Of a DNA stretch of 64,000 nt, positions 14,908 to 23,581 are shown piece after piece. The stretch is taken from positions 96,255 to 160,254 of the forward strand of contig DASXVX010000013.1 in NCBI GenBank assembly GCA_036504075.1, written 5' to 3'. Within the stretch, counting starts at the first letter, position 1. Every line of letters starts with the position of its first letter. Position numbers and translations under genes: made by a program. Source of the stretch: DASXVX01 sp036504075. GTDB taxonomy: Bacteria; Bacillota; Sulfobacillia; Symbiobacteriales; Symbiobacteriaceae. The notes beneath the pieces are model-generated. The model did no database searches, was not told the origin of the DNA, and was given only the letters and a program-made list of their open reading frames with translations.

Positions 14908-16194
14908 ATGTCTGAGAACCAGCAGTACCGCTTCGAGACCCTCGCCCTCCACGCCGGCCAGGAGGTCGACCCCACCACCGGTTCCCGGGCGGTCCCCATC
15001 TACGCCACGTCTTCGTTCGTCTTCAAGGACACCGACCACGCTGCCCGGCTCTTCGCTCTGCAGGAGTTCGGCAACATTTATACCCGGATCATGAACCCCA
15101 CCAGCGACGTGTTCGAGAAGCGGGTCGCCGCCCTCGAAGGCGGCGTGGGCGGCCTGGCCGTGGCCTCCGGGCAGAATGCCGAACTGTACGCCATTCTGAA
15201 CCTGGCGCAGGCTGGCGACGAGATCGTCGCCTCCACCAACCTCTACGGCGGTACATACGCCCTGTTCGCCCACAGCCTGCCCCGGCTGGGCATCAAGGTC
15301 GTCTTCGTCGATCCGGGGGACCCCGAGAACTACCGGACGGCGATCACCGCCAAGACCAAGGCCCTCTACGGCGAAACCCTGGGCAACCCGCGCATCGACG
15401 TGCTCGATATCGAAGCGGTCGCGGCCATCGCCCATGCGAACGGCCTGCCGCTGATTATTGACAACACGTTCGCCACCCCGTACCTCTGCCGCCCGATCGA
15501 GCACGGCGCCGACATCGTCGTCCACTCCGCCACCAAGTTCATCGGCGGGCACGGCACGGCCATCGGCGGCATCATCGTCGATGCCGGCAAGTTCGACTGG
15601 TCCACCGGCAAGCACCCGCTCTACACCGAGCCCGACGAGGCGTACCACGGCCTCCGTTACGCCGACCTGGGCAACCTGGCGTACATTCTGCGGGCCCGGG
15701 TCAGCCTGCTCCGGGATCTCGGCGGCTGCCTCTCCCCATTCAACTCCTTCCTCTTCCTGCAAGGGCTTGAGACCCTGCACCTGCGGATGGAGCGCCATTC
15801 CAGCAACACGCTGGCCGTGGCCAAGTACCTGGAGGCCCATCCCCAGGTTTCGTGGGTCAACTACCCCGGCCTGGAGTCCAGCCCCTACAACACGCTGGCC
15901 CGGAAGTATTTGCCCAAGGGTCAGGGCGCCATCTTCTCCTTTGAGCTGAAAGGCGGGTCCGAAGCCGGCAAGGTCTTCATCAACAGCCTGAAGCTGCTTT
16001 CGCACCTGGCCAACGTGGGCGACTCCAAGTCGCTGGCCATCCACCCGAACACCACGACCCACCAGCAACTCGGCGCCGAAGAACAGTTGGCGGCCGGCGT
16101 CACCCCGGGCCTGGTCCGGCTCTCCGTGGGCACCGAGCACATCGACGACATCATCGCCGACATCGCCCAGGCGCTGGCCAAGGCGGCCCAGTAG
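14908..16194 (+). CDS. metY: O-acetylhomoserine sulfhydrylase (aminocarboxypropyltransferase)
   Basis: The 428-residue PLP enzyme joins O-acetylhomoserine and sulfide to make homocysteine. It has the Cys/Met-metabolism fold with ETLALHAGQEVDPTTGSRAVP at its N terminus (typical of MetY), IYTRIMNPT, the SGQNAELYAI motif, DNTFATPYLCRP and the PLP lysine in HSATKFIGGHG. AAAAGGAGAG lies 7 bases before ATG 14908. Control by a SAM riboswitch directly upstream fits the methionine role, and the MetX-like gene at 12.4 kb could supply its substrate. Confidence 0.95.
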   Translation: MSENQQYRFETLALHAGQEVDPTTGSRAVPIYATSSFVFKDTDHAARLFALQEFGNIYTRIMNPTSDVFEKRVAALEGGVGGLAVASGQNAELYAILNLAQAGDEIVASTNLYGGTYALFAHSLPRLGIKVVFVDPGDPENYRTAITAKTKALYGETLGNPRIDVLDIEAVAAIAHANGLPLIIDNTFATPYLCRPIEHGADIVVHSATKFIGGHGTAIGGIIVDAGKFDWSTGKHPLYTEPDEAYHGLRYADLGNLAYILRARVSLLRDLGGCLSPFNSFLFLQGLETLHLRMERHSSNTLAVAKYLEAHPQVSWVNYPGLESSPYNTLARKYLPKGQGAIFSFELKGGSEAGKVFINSLKLLSHLANVGDSKSLAIHPNTTTHQQLGAEEQLAAGVTPGLVRLSVGTEHIDDIIADIAQALAKAAQ

Positions 16195-16222
16195 CGACCC
16201 ATCGGCGCATCGACATCCGTCA

Positions 16223-16255
16223 GCAAAGACGGCCGGCAACCCCGGCCGTCTTTGC
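16223..16255 (+). terminator. Terminator after metY
   Basis: GCAAAGACGGCCGG (16223-16236) pairs with CCGGCCGTCTTTGC (16242-16255); the TTT is inside the stem, so the U tract is short. Confidence 0.75.
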
Positions 16256-16258
16256 CGC

Positions 16259-16380
16259 GACTGACTTCGTCAGTCGCCGGAGCGGCCGGCAGACTTTTGC
16301 GGAGCAAAAGGCGGGAGGCAACCAATTCTGTTGCTACGAATATCAACAAAATCATTCGCAGTACTGCGAACGTAGTTGAT
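16259..16380. promoter_or_regulatory. Run of small perfect palindromes upstream of the PadR gene
   Basis: Three separate hairpins occur in 120 bp: GACTGAC-TTC-GTCAGTC (16259-16275), CTTTTGC-GGA-GCAAAAG (16294-16310), and the 16-bp palindrome TTCGCAGTACTGCGAA (16355-16370), itself enclosed by ATCAAC/GTTGAT (16342-16347 and 16375-16380). The last one is immediately upstream of the regulator and is a plausible autoregulatory operator. No promoter hexamers were assigned. Confidence 0.45.
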
Positions 16381-16439
16381 GCTACATCGCATATGTGATA
16401 ATCTTGGAATAGGAAAATTCACGTAGAAGGTGTCGAGCA

Positions 16440-16979
16440 ATGATGGCCAAGGAAAAAGACCTGCTGATCGCCGACTGGGATGCAGAGGAACGCCGGCTGC
16501 AAGACGAGTACCGCCAACGACTCGCTGAACTCAAGGCCACCCGGGAGACCTCCGAAATCGTCGGCCAGGTGCTGACCCGAGGGCTGTTGCCGCTGTATGT
16601 CCTGCACCTGCTGGCCTCCCGCCCGCACAATGGCAGCGAAATCTGTACCAGCATCGGAACCCGGACGGAAGGGGCCTGGCAGCCCAGCACCGGCGGCATT
16701 TACCCGCTGCTCCGGAAGTTCGAGAAGCAGGGGCTGGTCGAGGGCAACTGGGAAGACCCGAACAAGCGCACCCAGCGCCTCTACACCCTTACCAGCAAGG
16801 GCGCCGCCGAACTCCAGTCGCTCCGCCAGGGCATGAAGTCCAAAATGCAGCGGGCGTTCCGGGTCTTCGAAATCGTCCTCGCGGACCTGTTTGGCCCGGC
16901 GGCCCCGCAGGAGACCCCGGCGGCCCCGCAGGAGACCCCGGCAAAGCCCGGATCAGAAGAAAGGAGCGGTGCACAGTGA
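16440..16979 (+). CDS. PadR-family transcriptional regulator
   Basis: The 179-residue product has a charged coiled-coil N-terminal extension (about residues 1-40), then the PadR winged helix: GLLPLYVLHLLASRPHNGSEI, PSTGGIYPLLRKFEKQGLVE and RLYTLTSKGAAEL. PadR proteins normally repress a neighbouring membrane or efflux gene. The C terminus carries a perfect 21-bp DNA duplication encoding AAPQETP twice. Its stop overlaps the start of the hemolysin III gene (GTGA), so the two form a coupled pair and the regulator probably controls both. Confidence 0.85.
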   Translation: MMAKEKDLLIADWDAEERRLQDEYRQRLAELKATRETSEIVGQVLTRGLLPLYVLHLLASRPHNGSEICTSIGTRTEGAWQPSTGGIYPLLRKFEKQGLVEGNWEDPNKRTQRLYTLTSKGAAELQSLRQGMKSKMQRAFRVFEIVLADLFGPAAPQETPAAPQETPAKPGSEERSGAQ

Positions 16980-17635
16980 AGATCTCCCGGCTCAAGGATC
17001 CCGCCAGCGCCCTCACGCACGGCATCGGCGCCCTGCTCGCCGTGGCCGGCCTCGCCGTCCTCGTCTACCAGGGCGTTGTTCACGGCACCGTCTGGCACGT
17101 GGTCTCCTTTTCGATCTTCGGCGCCAGCCTGATCGGACTCTACACAGCCAGTACCCTGTACCACGCCCTCGACGTGTCGCCCCGGGCCAGCCTGACCCTG
17201 CGCAAGGTCGACCACATCATGATTTTCTTCCTGATCGCCGGCACATACACCCCGTTCTGCCTGCTGCCGCTCCGGGGCGCCTGGGGCTGGTCGTTGTTTG
17301 GCGCCATCTGGGGGTGTGCGGTCGTCGGCATGGTCGTAAAGCTGTTCTGGATGAGCGCCCCCCGCTGGCTCTACACCGGGTTTTACGTGCTTATGGGCTG
17401 GCTGGTCGTGGTGGCCGCCTACCCGCTGGTCCAGCGGGCGCTGCCGGTCAGCCTCGTCTGGATGCTGGCCGGCGGGGTGTTCTACACCGTGGGGGCCGTA
17501 TTCTACGCACTCAAGTGGCCCGACCCGTGGCCCGATAAGTTCGGCTTTCACGAGATCTGGCATCTCTTCGTAATGGCCGGGTCGCTCGCCCACTTCGCCG
17601 CCGTGCTCTATCTCATCAGCCCGAAAGGCGCCTGA
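16976..17635 (+). CDS. Hemolysin III / PAQR-family membrane protein
   Basis: The 219-residue protein has seven hydrophobic helices and the motifs of the YqfA/PAQR family: DPASALTHGIGALLA, ASTLYHALDVSP, KVDHIMIFFLIAGTYTP and the C-terminal HEIWHLFVMAGSLAHF. The His and Asp residues in these motifs are the expected zinc-site ligands. Despite the name, members are thought to be membrane hydrolases or to affect membrane homeostasis. GTG 16976 overlaps the PadR stop by 4 bases, with GAAAGGAG upstream. A terminator follows. Confidence 0.9.
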   Translation: MKISRLKDPASALTHGIGALLAVAGLAVLVYQGVVHGTVWHVVSFSIFGASLIGLYTASTLYHALDVSPRASLTLRKVDHIMIFFLIAGTYTPFCLLPLRGAWGWSLFGAIWGCAVVGMVVKLFWMSAPRWLYTGFYVLMGWLVVVAAYPLVQRALPVSLVWMLAGGVFYTVGAVFYALKWPDPWPDKFGFHEIWHLFVMAGSLAHFAAVLYLISPKGA

Positions 17636-17655
17636 TTCCGGCGTCGACTCTGCCT

Positions 17656-17682
17656 GGCCCGCCGCATTGGCGGGCCCCTTTT
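17656..17682 (+). terminator. Terminator after hemolysin III gene
   Basis: GGCCCGCC (17656-17663) pairs with GGCGGGCC (17669-17676) over a 5-base loop, followed by CCTTTTC. Confidence 0.87.
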
Positions 17683-17696
17683 CGTTCCGCTAACCC

Positions 17697-17726
17697 TTGA
17701 CGGACTGAACGTTAAATGTGTATATT
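17697..17726 (+). promoter_or_regulatory. Promoter of the chemoreceptor-like gene
   Basis: TTGACG (17697-17702) and TATATT (17721-17726) are 18 bp apart, about 45 bp before the start codon. Confidence 0.7.
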
Positions 17727-17771
17727 AGACTATAGCGGATGGCAGAATTTGTATGCGGAGGGGATATTTCG

Positions 17772-18974
17772 ATGGGCATCCGGTTCTGGGGGCGAAAGGA
17801 GAGGCCCGGTCAGACGGGCAAGGCCAAGGGCATGCCGGGCTACGGGCGGATTGACGACACACTCATGAAGGAACTGGTCACTCGGGTGACGGATCTGACC
17901 GCAGCCACGGAGGGGGTTGCCAGCGCATCTACCAGCGCCGGGCAGGTCAACCACCAGTTGGCAGGCAGCGTAGCCAGGGCGGCTGAAGGCACCGCCGAGC
18001 AGACCCGCCTGATTGACGATTCCCTGAACGTCATCCAGGAACTGTCCCGGTCGGCTCACCAGATGTCCGAGGGCGCCCGGAACCAGTCGGCTGCCGTTCA
18101 GCGGGCCGGGCGGGTGGTCGGCGAGATCGCCAGCCGCATCGACCGGGTTACCACCGCCACGCAGCATGTGGCCGGGGCCGCCGATAACGCCGCTCAGCTG
18201 GCCCGGGAGAGCGGCGACTCGGTCGAGCAAGTGGTCCAGGGCATGGAACGGATCCGGACCACCGTCTTCCAGGCCGGCGCCAAGGCGCGGGACTTCAGCA
18301 GCCAGTCGGCCCAGATCGCCGGTATCGTCCAGGTCATCACGGATATCGCCGAGCAGACCAACCTGCTCGCTCTGAATGCGGCCATCGAAGCGGCCCGCGC
18401 CGGCGAGCAGGGCCGGGGCTTCGCGGTGGTGGCGGACGAGGTCCGGAAGCTCGCCGAGCGGTCCAAGAAGGCCACGGAAGAGATCCGCACGCTCATCGAA
18501 AAGAGCCAGAAGGGGCTGGACGAAGTCCAGCAGGCCATCGAGGCCGGGACGTCGGAAGTGCAGAAGGGCACGGATCTGGCGGCCCGGACCGGCCGCTCCA
18601 TGAAGGAAGTCGTCCAGATCGTCGGGCAGACTCGGGAGCAGGCCCAGGAAATCATGGGCGCCGCAAACCAGATGCTCAAGGGTTCCCAGGAGATGACCCG
18701 GGCCATGGAAGAGATTGCCGCCGTCACCGAAGGCAACAGCGTCACCTCGGAGCAGATGGCCAGCGCCACCGGTCAGGCCCTGGGGCTGATCCAGCAGGTG
18801 GCGGAAATCACCCGCAAAGTCAGCATCGGCGCCATCTCCGAGTCGGCCCGTAGCCAGACAGGCGTCATCGCCCAGATCGCGGCTTCCGCCCAGACGCTCT
18901 CCGGCGATGCCAAGGAACTGAAGCACCTGCTGGACGCCGTCGCCAGCGAAGGCACCACGGCCTCGATGCCGTAA
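17772..18974 (+). CDS. Soluble methyl-accepting chemotaxis-type protein
   Basis: The 400-residue protein has no transmembrane segment. The conserved signalling hairpin is present, AEQTNLLALNAAIEAARAGE then GRGFAVVADEVRKLAE, flanked by long coiled coils on both sides. The first ~45 residues are short and basic, with no recognisable sensor domain. It is therefore a cytoplasmic MCP-like signal transducer; its input is unknown. ATG 17772 with GGAGGGG upstream was chosen over an upstream in-frame ATG at 17739. Promoter and terminator indicate a single-gene transcript. Confidence 0.9.
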   Translation: MGIRFWGRKERPGQTGKAKGMPGYGRIDDTLMKELVTRVTDLTAATEGVASASTSAGQVNHQLAGSVARAAEGTAEQTRLIDDSLNVIQELSRSAHQMSEGARNQSAAVQRAGRVVGEIASRIDRVTTATQHVAGAADNAAQLARESGDSVEQVVQGMERIRTTVFQAGAKARDFSSQSAQIAGIVQVITDIAEQTNLLALNAAIEAARAGEQGRGFAVVADEVRKLAERSKKATEEIRTLIEKSQKGLDEVQQAIEAGTSEVQKGTDLAARTGRSMKEVVQIVGQTREQAQEIMGAANQMLKGSQEMTRAMEEIAAVTEGNSVTSEQMASATGQALGLIQQVAEITRKVSIGAISESARSQTGVIAQIAASAQTLSGDAKELKHLLDAVASEGTTASMP

Positions 18975-18993
18975 CCTTAGCGCCGCGGATCGG

Positions 18994-19027
18994 AAATTGC
19001 CTACTCTGCCAAGAGTAGGCAATTTTA
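18994..19027 (+). terminator. Terminator after the chemoreceptor-like gene
   Basis: AAATTGCCTACTCT (18994-19007) pairs perfectly with AGAGTAGGCAATTT (19012-19025) over a 4-base loop. Confidence 0.88.
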
Positions 19028-19030
19028 CTG

Positions 19031-19059
19031 TTGAAGCTGTGTAAGATCAACTGTATAAT
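19031..19059 (+). promoter_or_regulatory. Promoter of the patatin gene
   Basis: TTGAAG (19031-19036) and a perfect TATAAT (19054-19059) are separated by 17 bp, 50 bp upstream of the start codon. Confidence 0.85.
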
Positions 19060-19108
19060 ATTGGTAAGATCTGTTTGCCTGGTTCGGGTGGGAAGGAGGG
19101 GGTGCGCC

Positions 19109-21187
19109 ATGGCTCGGCGGTACCGTGTCGCTCGCATATACCGCCCTGCGGCCCCCCAGCCTGAGCCGGTCAAAATTGCCCTGGTGCTCTCCGGCGCTGT
19201 GGCCCTGGGTTCCTTCGAGGCCGGTGTAGTTTACGAGCTTCTGCGAGTCATTCAGGCCGGGGCGCCACTCTGTCTGGACATCATCGTCGGTTCCTCCGCC
19301 GGGTCGCTGGTGGGCGCCATGGCCGCCAAGTGCCTGGTCACGGGCGCCCCCTTTGAGACCATCATGCCGAAGTGGACGGAGTTCACGTTGCAGGAACTGA
19401 CCTCCACGTACGAATCACCCGACCAGGCCCGGACCAGGGGCCGTCCCCTGGACCGGGGCGTCCTCTCTTCGGAGGCGGTCCGGCGCATCCTGCAGGATAC
19501 CCTCGTGCACGACCCCGCCGCGCGGTCGTTCCAGCCGGCCCATCCCGCCCCCCGAATCGCGCTGACGATGACGCTGACCAACCTGGACGGCCTCCCCGAC
19601 TTTGCGGACCCGGAAGGTGCCCACCGCTTTGCCGAAGCGATTACGTTCCGGTTCAAGCCGCCCGACCCGCGCCGCCTGGACCGGAGTCCATACCCGCCGG
19701 GAGTCTGGCGGCGGGTCTCTCTGGCCTGCCGGGCCAGTTCGGCCTTTCCGGGCGCCTTCGACCCGGAATTCGTGCCCTGGGCGGAGCGCGCCCGCATCCC
19801 AAACCTGATCGAGGAGTTCTGGGAGAACGACCGCCTCCTTGACCAGCTGGACCGGCTCGACCCGACGATTCAGCCGAAAATGCGCTACGCCGACGGCGGC
19901 ATCCTGGACGAGCATCCGGTCGAGCGTGCCATTACGGTGCTACCGCAAGTAACGGGCGGCCCGGGGGAGGGCGGGGTCGAAACCCTGGTCTATGACCCGC
20001 ACCGGTGCTTCCTGTTTGTGGAGCCCGACCCGCCGGCCACGGCGCTGGACGCCGTGAGGGCGGGGTCCGAACAGTCCTGGTTTTCCGCGTTCGGCCGCTC
20101 CATCCGGCTGTGGACGCTATCGGCCTCGCCCAGCACCAGTCAGCGCCGGGTCGCCACCGCCAACCGGCGGCAGGAGAATCTGCTCCGCTTCCTGTGCGAC
20201 CTGGCCCGGCGCATGCAGCAAGAGGGCCATACGCCAACGGGCCGGGAGGCGGTGGCCGAGTTCTGGCGGCTCTACCCCGAACTGGAGGTGCTTCAGCGGG
20301 TAGGCGTCTCCGCCGGCGGACTACATGAGGCGCCGGGCCTCATCGACTCGGGCCTGTATCGGAAGGCCGTTCACGGCTTCTACGCCTGGATGGCGGACCA
20401 TGAGCGATTCATGCGGGACATGAGTTGGCTGGGAATCCTCCCGCCGGGCCGCCTGAAAGAGATGCACAAGGGCCTGCGGCCGATGCTACTGGACTTGCGG
20501 GAGGCATACGTCGCCCTGGGCGGCTTGGACTCGGCCTCGCCCGGGCGCTATCAGAAAGTGCTCGAGAACGTGCATGCCGACCTGGCGGATTCGCTCGGCC
20601 TCGCCCAGCCCTGGGTGGCACTGCAGCAGATCGCACCCGAAGACCCGAAACAAATGCTAAAGGGCGAAGGCATCGCCCATTTCGGCGGGTTCTTCTCCCG
20701 CAGTTTCCTCCACCACGACTACCACGTGGGCCGGTACTATGCCTATCTCTGGCTGAAAGAGGTTGTGCCCGATTTCCTGCCCCCGGAGGGGCCGCCCAAG
20801 CCGTCCGTGACGCCGAACGGACTCGATACCTCGATTCTCTGGCAAAACCGGCGGCCGCTCTGGCGCATGGCCGGCCGCATCATCGGCGCCGTGTTGGAAG
20901 ACATGGGCCTCGCCTACGACGGGGCAGGACAATTCCTGGTGCGCCTGCTGGGCTGGTCGCTGGTGCTATCGGTGTTCCACGGCATCCTGCTCCTGTTCAG
21001 CGCCTGGTTCGGTTGGGTGACCTTTCCGCCGCAGTACCAGAAGCTCCGGTTCTGGCTGCTGCTTGGCACCAGCATCTTCCCGCTCACCGTGGGGCTGGTC
21101 CTCGGCCTGGCAATCAGGGCCGAGTCTCTCAAGGCCGTCCGGCAGAAGCTGGCGAAGCGACGTCAGACGCACGCCGTAGAACGCTAG
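19109..21187 (+). CDS. Patatin-like phospholipase with C-terminal membrane segments
   Basis: The 692-residue protein begins with a patatin domain: LVLSGAVALGSFEAGVVYEL as oxyanion-loop region, the nucleophile motif GSSAGS (Ser63) and the catalytic aspartate in YADGGILDEHP. Such enzymes hydrolyse acyl lipids with a Ser-Asp dyad. A long helical middle region (about 350-600) follows, then two hydrophobic segments near the C terminus (WSLVLSVFHGILLLFSAW and LGTSIFPLTVGLVLGLAI) that should anchor it in the membrane. ATG 19109 has GGAAGGAGG upstream; the longer frame from 19031 would overlap the promoter. It ends 4 bases into the convergent lipoprotein gene. Confidence 0.85.
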   Translation: MARRYRVARIYRPAAPQPEPVKIALVLSGAVALGSFEAGVVYELLRVIQAGAPLCLDIIVGSSAGSLVGAMAAKCLVTGAPFETIMPKWTEFTLQELTSTYESPDQARTRGRPLDRGVLSSEAVRRILQDTLVHDPAARSFQPAHPAPRIALTMTLTNLDGLPDFADPEGAHRFAEAITFRFKPPDPRRLDRSPYPPGVWRRVSLACRASSAFPGAFDPEFVPWAERARIPNLIEEFWENDRLLDQLDRLDPTIQPKMRYADGGILDEHPVERAITVLPQVTGGPGEGGVETLVYDPHRCFLFVEPDPPATALDAVRAGSEQSWFSAFGRSIRLWTLSASPSTSQRRVATANRRQENLLRFLCDLARRMQQEGHTPTGREAVAEFWRLYPELEVLQRVGVSAGGLHEAPGLIDSGLYRKAVHGFYAWMADHERFMRDMSWLGILPPGRLKEMHKGLRPMLLDLREAYVALGGLDSASPGRYQKVLENVHADLADSLGLAQPWVALQQIAPEDPKQMLKGEGIAHFGGFFSRSFLHHDYHVGRYYAYLWLKEVVPDFLPPEGPPKPSVTPNGLDTSILWQNRRPLWRMAGRIIGAVLEDMGLAYDGAGQFLVRLLGWSLVLSVFHGILLLFSAWFGWVTFPPQYQKLRFWLLLGTSIFPLTVGLVLGLAIRAESLKAVRQKLAKRRQTHAVER

Positions 21188-22293
21188 TGGTCCCCGGCCG
21201 CAGGGCTGTCTGCCCGGAGTTCTTTTACTTCCGCCAACACCCAGCGCCCGTCCTGGTGCTCCAGCCGGACGGCGCGATCCGGCTTTCCGGAGTTCCGCGT
21301 GTCCAGCATGAACCCGCTGTCACCCCATGGCGTCGCCTTCCAGCCCTGGCGCTTCGGCTTTTGCGCCAGGGCTTTGCGCGCCACTTCCAGGTCCACCGTC
21401 GGGGACAGCAGCGCCTGTGCTTTCTCGTCGGCGCCGGTGGTCAGGTAGTGGATAGCCCGCAGCAGCGTGCCATACGGCCCCGCCTCCTCGCTCCGATCCC
21501 GAAGGAAGTAGCTTTCGCCCCGGCGCTCCCACCGGTCGGCAAACCAGCGGTGCTCACCGCCCACCGGCTCCGCCAGGTAGCCGGTCAGCCAGTCCCGCCG
21601 GGCCCAAGAGGAGGACCGGACCCGAAAGCTGGAGCCTCCGGACGTGGTGAGCGTCACTTCGGCGTGCCCGTAATTCCAGTTGCCCCACGAGGGCACCCAC
21701 GCCAAGTCCCACATGCCGCCCGATAACCTGAGCAAGTGAACCTCTTCGGCCTTCACGGGGCCGGCGGCGGCCAGGTTGACCACGACCACCAGTTCCGGGC
21801 CGTTCTGCCCGGTCAACTGCCGGGCGCTGGTGATGGCGCTGAAGCAGCCTACCTGGCACTCCAACTCCATGCCGGCCAGCCCTTCCCGCCGTTCGACGGC
21901 CAGTTTGGACGGTGCCTGGGGGTACAACTGGGACTGCCACTGCGCCCGGTCGTGCCAGAATATCGCCTGGGCCACAGGCTGGCCGGCGCTCGGTCCGTAA
22001 TGGCAGAGGATCACCGGAAGCTCTCCCGGAGCCGCCACACACCCCACGACGACATCGGCCGCCGCCGCTACGCCCGTCCGGGGCACCGTCGCCACGGCGG
22101 TCTCGGGTTCAAGGTGGTGCAAGGCCTTCCGGATGAGTTCGGCGCCGCGGTGGGCGTATGCGATGTCGCCCTTACCCACGGCGGCGGGCTGCGCCCCGGA
22201 TGGCAGCGGCGACGGGTACGGGGCGGCGGAGGGCTGCGCATGGCTGCACCCGGCCATCAGAGCCAGACCCAGAAGCACCAGACAAGACCGCAC
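21184..22293 (-). CDS. Putative lipoprotein, unknown function
   Basis: The 369-residue product starts with a type II signal peptide (hydrophobic core then LALMAGC). A Ser/Pro-rich linker follows. The C-terminal half contains DRSEEAGPYGTLLRAIHYL and a final strand RLEHQDGRWVLAEVK that resembles small extracellular NTF2-like or DUF4829-type modules. No catalytic motif was recognised. Start GTG 22293 is preferred because GGGGGGA lies 8 bases upstream; the ATG at 22317 would lie upstream of that site. The stop codon overlaps that of the convergent patatin gene. Confidence 0.75.
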   Translation of the reverse strand: MRSCLVLLGLALMAGCSHAQPSAAPYPSPLPSGAQPAAVGKGDIAYAHRGAELIRKALHHLEPETAVATVPRTGVAAAADVVVGCVAAPGELPVILCHYGPSAGQPVAQAIFWHDRAQWQSQLYPQAPSKLAVERREGLAGMELECQVGCFSAITSARQLTGQNGPELVVVVNLAAAGPVKAEEVHLLRLSGGMWDLAWVPSWGNWNYGHAEVTLTTSGGSSFRVRSSSWARRDWLTGYLAEPVGGEHRWFADRWERRGESYFLRDRSEEAGPYGTLLRAIHYLTTGADEKAQALLSPTVDLEVARKALAQKPKRQGWKATPWGDSGFMLDTRNSGKPDRAVRLEHQDGRWVLAEVKELRADSPAAGDH

Positions 22294-22318
22294 GAGGAGA
22301 ATCCCCCCTGAACGCATT

Positions 22319-22350
22319 GGCCACATTGAAGCCGGGCCACATTGAAGCCG
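22319..22350. repeat. 16-bp tandem duplication
   Basis: GGCCACATTGAAGCCG occurs twice head to tail in the divergent gap between the lipoprotein and transaminase genes. Two copies suggest a recent slippage duplication. Confidence 0.85.
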
Positions 22351-22420
22351 GAACGCTAGTGTGATAAGGTGAACACAGTGTAACGGTTACATATTTCCGG
22401 AATCAGAGGAGGAAGAACCC

Positions 22421-23266
22421 TTGTCACTTACGATTTATCTCAACGGTCAGTTCCTGCCTTACGAGCAGGCTAGCATTCCCGTCGAGGATCGGGCATTTTT
22501 GCTGGCCGACGGCATCTATGAAGTTGTGCGCGTCTATGGCGGCCGTCCGTTCAGCATGGAACCGCATCTGAAGCGTCTGGCCCGGAGTGCGCGTGAACTC
22601 AGCATGCCCGAGCCGGACCTGGCGGAATTGGAAAGCGTCTCGCACAAACTCCTGACCATCAATAACCTGTCCGAGGCGACGATCTATATTCAGGTCAGCC
22701 GCGGAGCTTACGATCCGCGCACGCACGCCTTCCCCACCGGCACGATCAAGCCGACCACCCTGGTGATCGCCCGGGAGACCAAGGGCATACCCGCGGCACT
22801 GCGTGCGACGGGTGCCAAGGCCGTTACCGTGTCCGACCAGCGCTGGGCCCGGTGCGACATCAAGAGCGTGGCACTGCTGCCGAACGTGCTGGCGAAACAG
22901 GCGGCGTCCGAGGCCGGAGCGTTTGAGGCGGTTTTCGTCCGGGATGGCTACGCCCTCGAAGGCAGCAGTTCGAACTTCATGGTGGTGCTGGACGGCGAAA
23001 TCCGGACGTACCCGTCGTGCAACTATATCCTCAGCGGCATCAGCCGCGGCGTCGTCTTGCGGCTGGCTCGGGAACTGGGCTATCCGGTTCGGGAAGAGGG
23101 CGTGTTGGTGGAGGCCCTGAGCCGCTGCTCTGAGGCCTGGCTCACGGGAACCACGACTGAAGTGATGCCGTTGGTGGAGATCGATGGCCGCCCCATCGGG
23201 TCCGGGAAGATCGGACCCATTGCCGCCGCCCTCTCCGAAGCATACATTCGGGAGTGGAGTAAGTAG
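22421..23266 (+). CDS. dat: D-amino-acid transaminase / branched-chain-type aminotransferase class IV
   Basis: The 281-residue PLP fold-type IV enzyme shows YLNGQFLPYEQASIPVEDRA at the N terminus, DGIYEVVRVYGG, an IYIQVSRG strand with arginine, the PLP lysine in RCDIKSVALLPNVLAKQ, the ALEGSSSNF phosphate-binding loop and TGTTTEVMPL. The pattern and length are those of D-alanine transaminase, which supplies D-glutamate and D-alanine for peptidoglycan. The start is TTG 22421, preceded by AGGAGGAAG. Distinction from 4-amino-4-deoxychorismate lyase and BCAT rests on overall resemblance. Confidence 0.87.
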   Translation: MSLTIYLNGQFLPYEQASIPVEDRAFLLADGIYEVVRVYGGRPFSMEPHLKRLARSARELSMPEPDLAELESVSHKLLTINNLSEATIYIQVSRGAYDPRTHAFPTGTIKPTTLVIARETKGIPAALRATGAKAVTVSDQRWARCDIKSVALLPNVLAKQAASEAGAFEAVFVRDGYALEGSSSNFMVVLDGEIRTYPSCNYILSGISRGVVLRLARELGYPVREEGVLVEALSRCSEAWLTGTTTEVMPLVEIDGRPIGSGKIGPIAAALSEAYIREWSK

Positions 23267-23323
23267 ACAGTTACGCCGCCTCGTCCGGGGACCGTCTCGT
23301 CGCTGTGGGGCGCTTACCTTGGA

Positions 23324-23468
23324 AATGATTCTCGCCGCTCACGGCTTCCTCGCTCATGGGTAGGCGATGATTGTCGTCGTCGCTCGTCCGCTCGTGAGCG
23401 GCTGCGAATCTTTTAACTGCCGCCCCGATGCTCCTCGGATCCCCGGCCGGGGCGGCTTTGCCTCCCTT
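23324..23468. repeat. Dispersed ~140-bp intergenic repeat, copy 2
   Basis: This is the second copy of the element at 8116-8255, in the same orientation and also directly between genes. It is better formed than copy 1 at its right end, with CCGCCCC (23421-23427) able to pair with GGGGCGG. It fills most of the 315-bp gap between dat and pfkA. The remaining part of the gap shows only the pfkA ribosome binding site. Confidence 0.8.
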
Positions 23469-23581
23469 ACTGTGCGGGCGTTCATTCGGAGAGACTTGGT
23501 TGGTAGCCCGCCGCGCACTGTGGCGGGCTTTTGCGTTTATGCGCGGGGAACAGGGAACGAAGGGACAGGGAGGGGATTGCA

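Noticed and set aside
22319..22350. CRISPR-like repeat
   Set aside because: Only two directly adjacent 16-bp units with no spacer; a simple tandem duplication. No CRISPR array was seen anywhere in the window.
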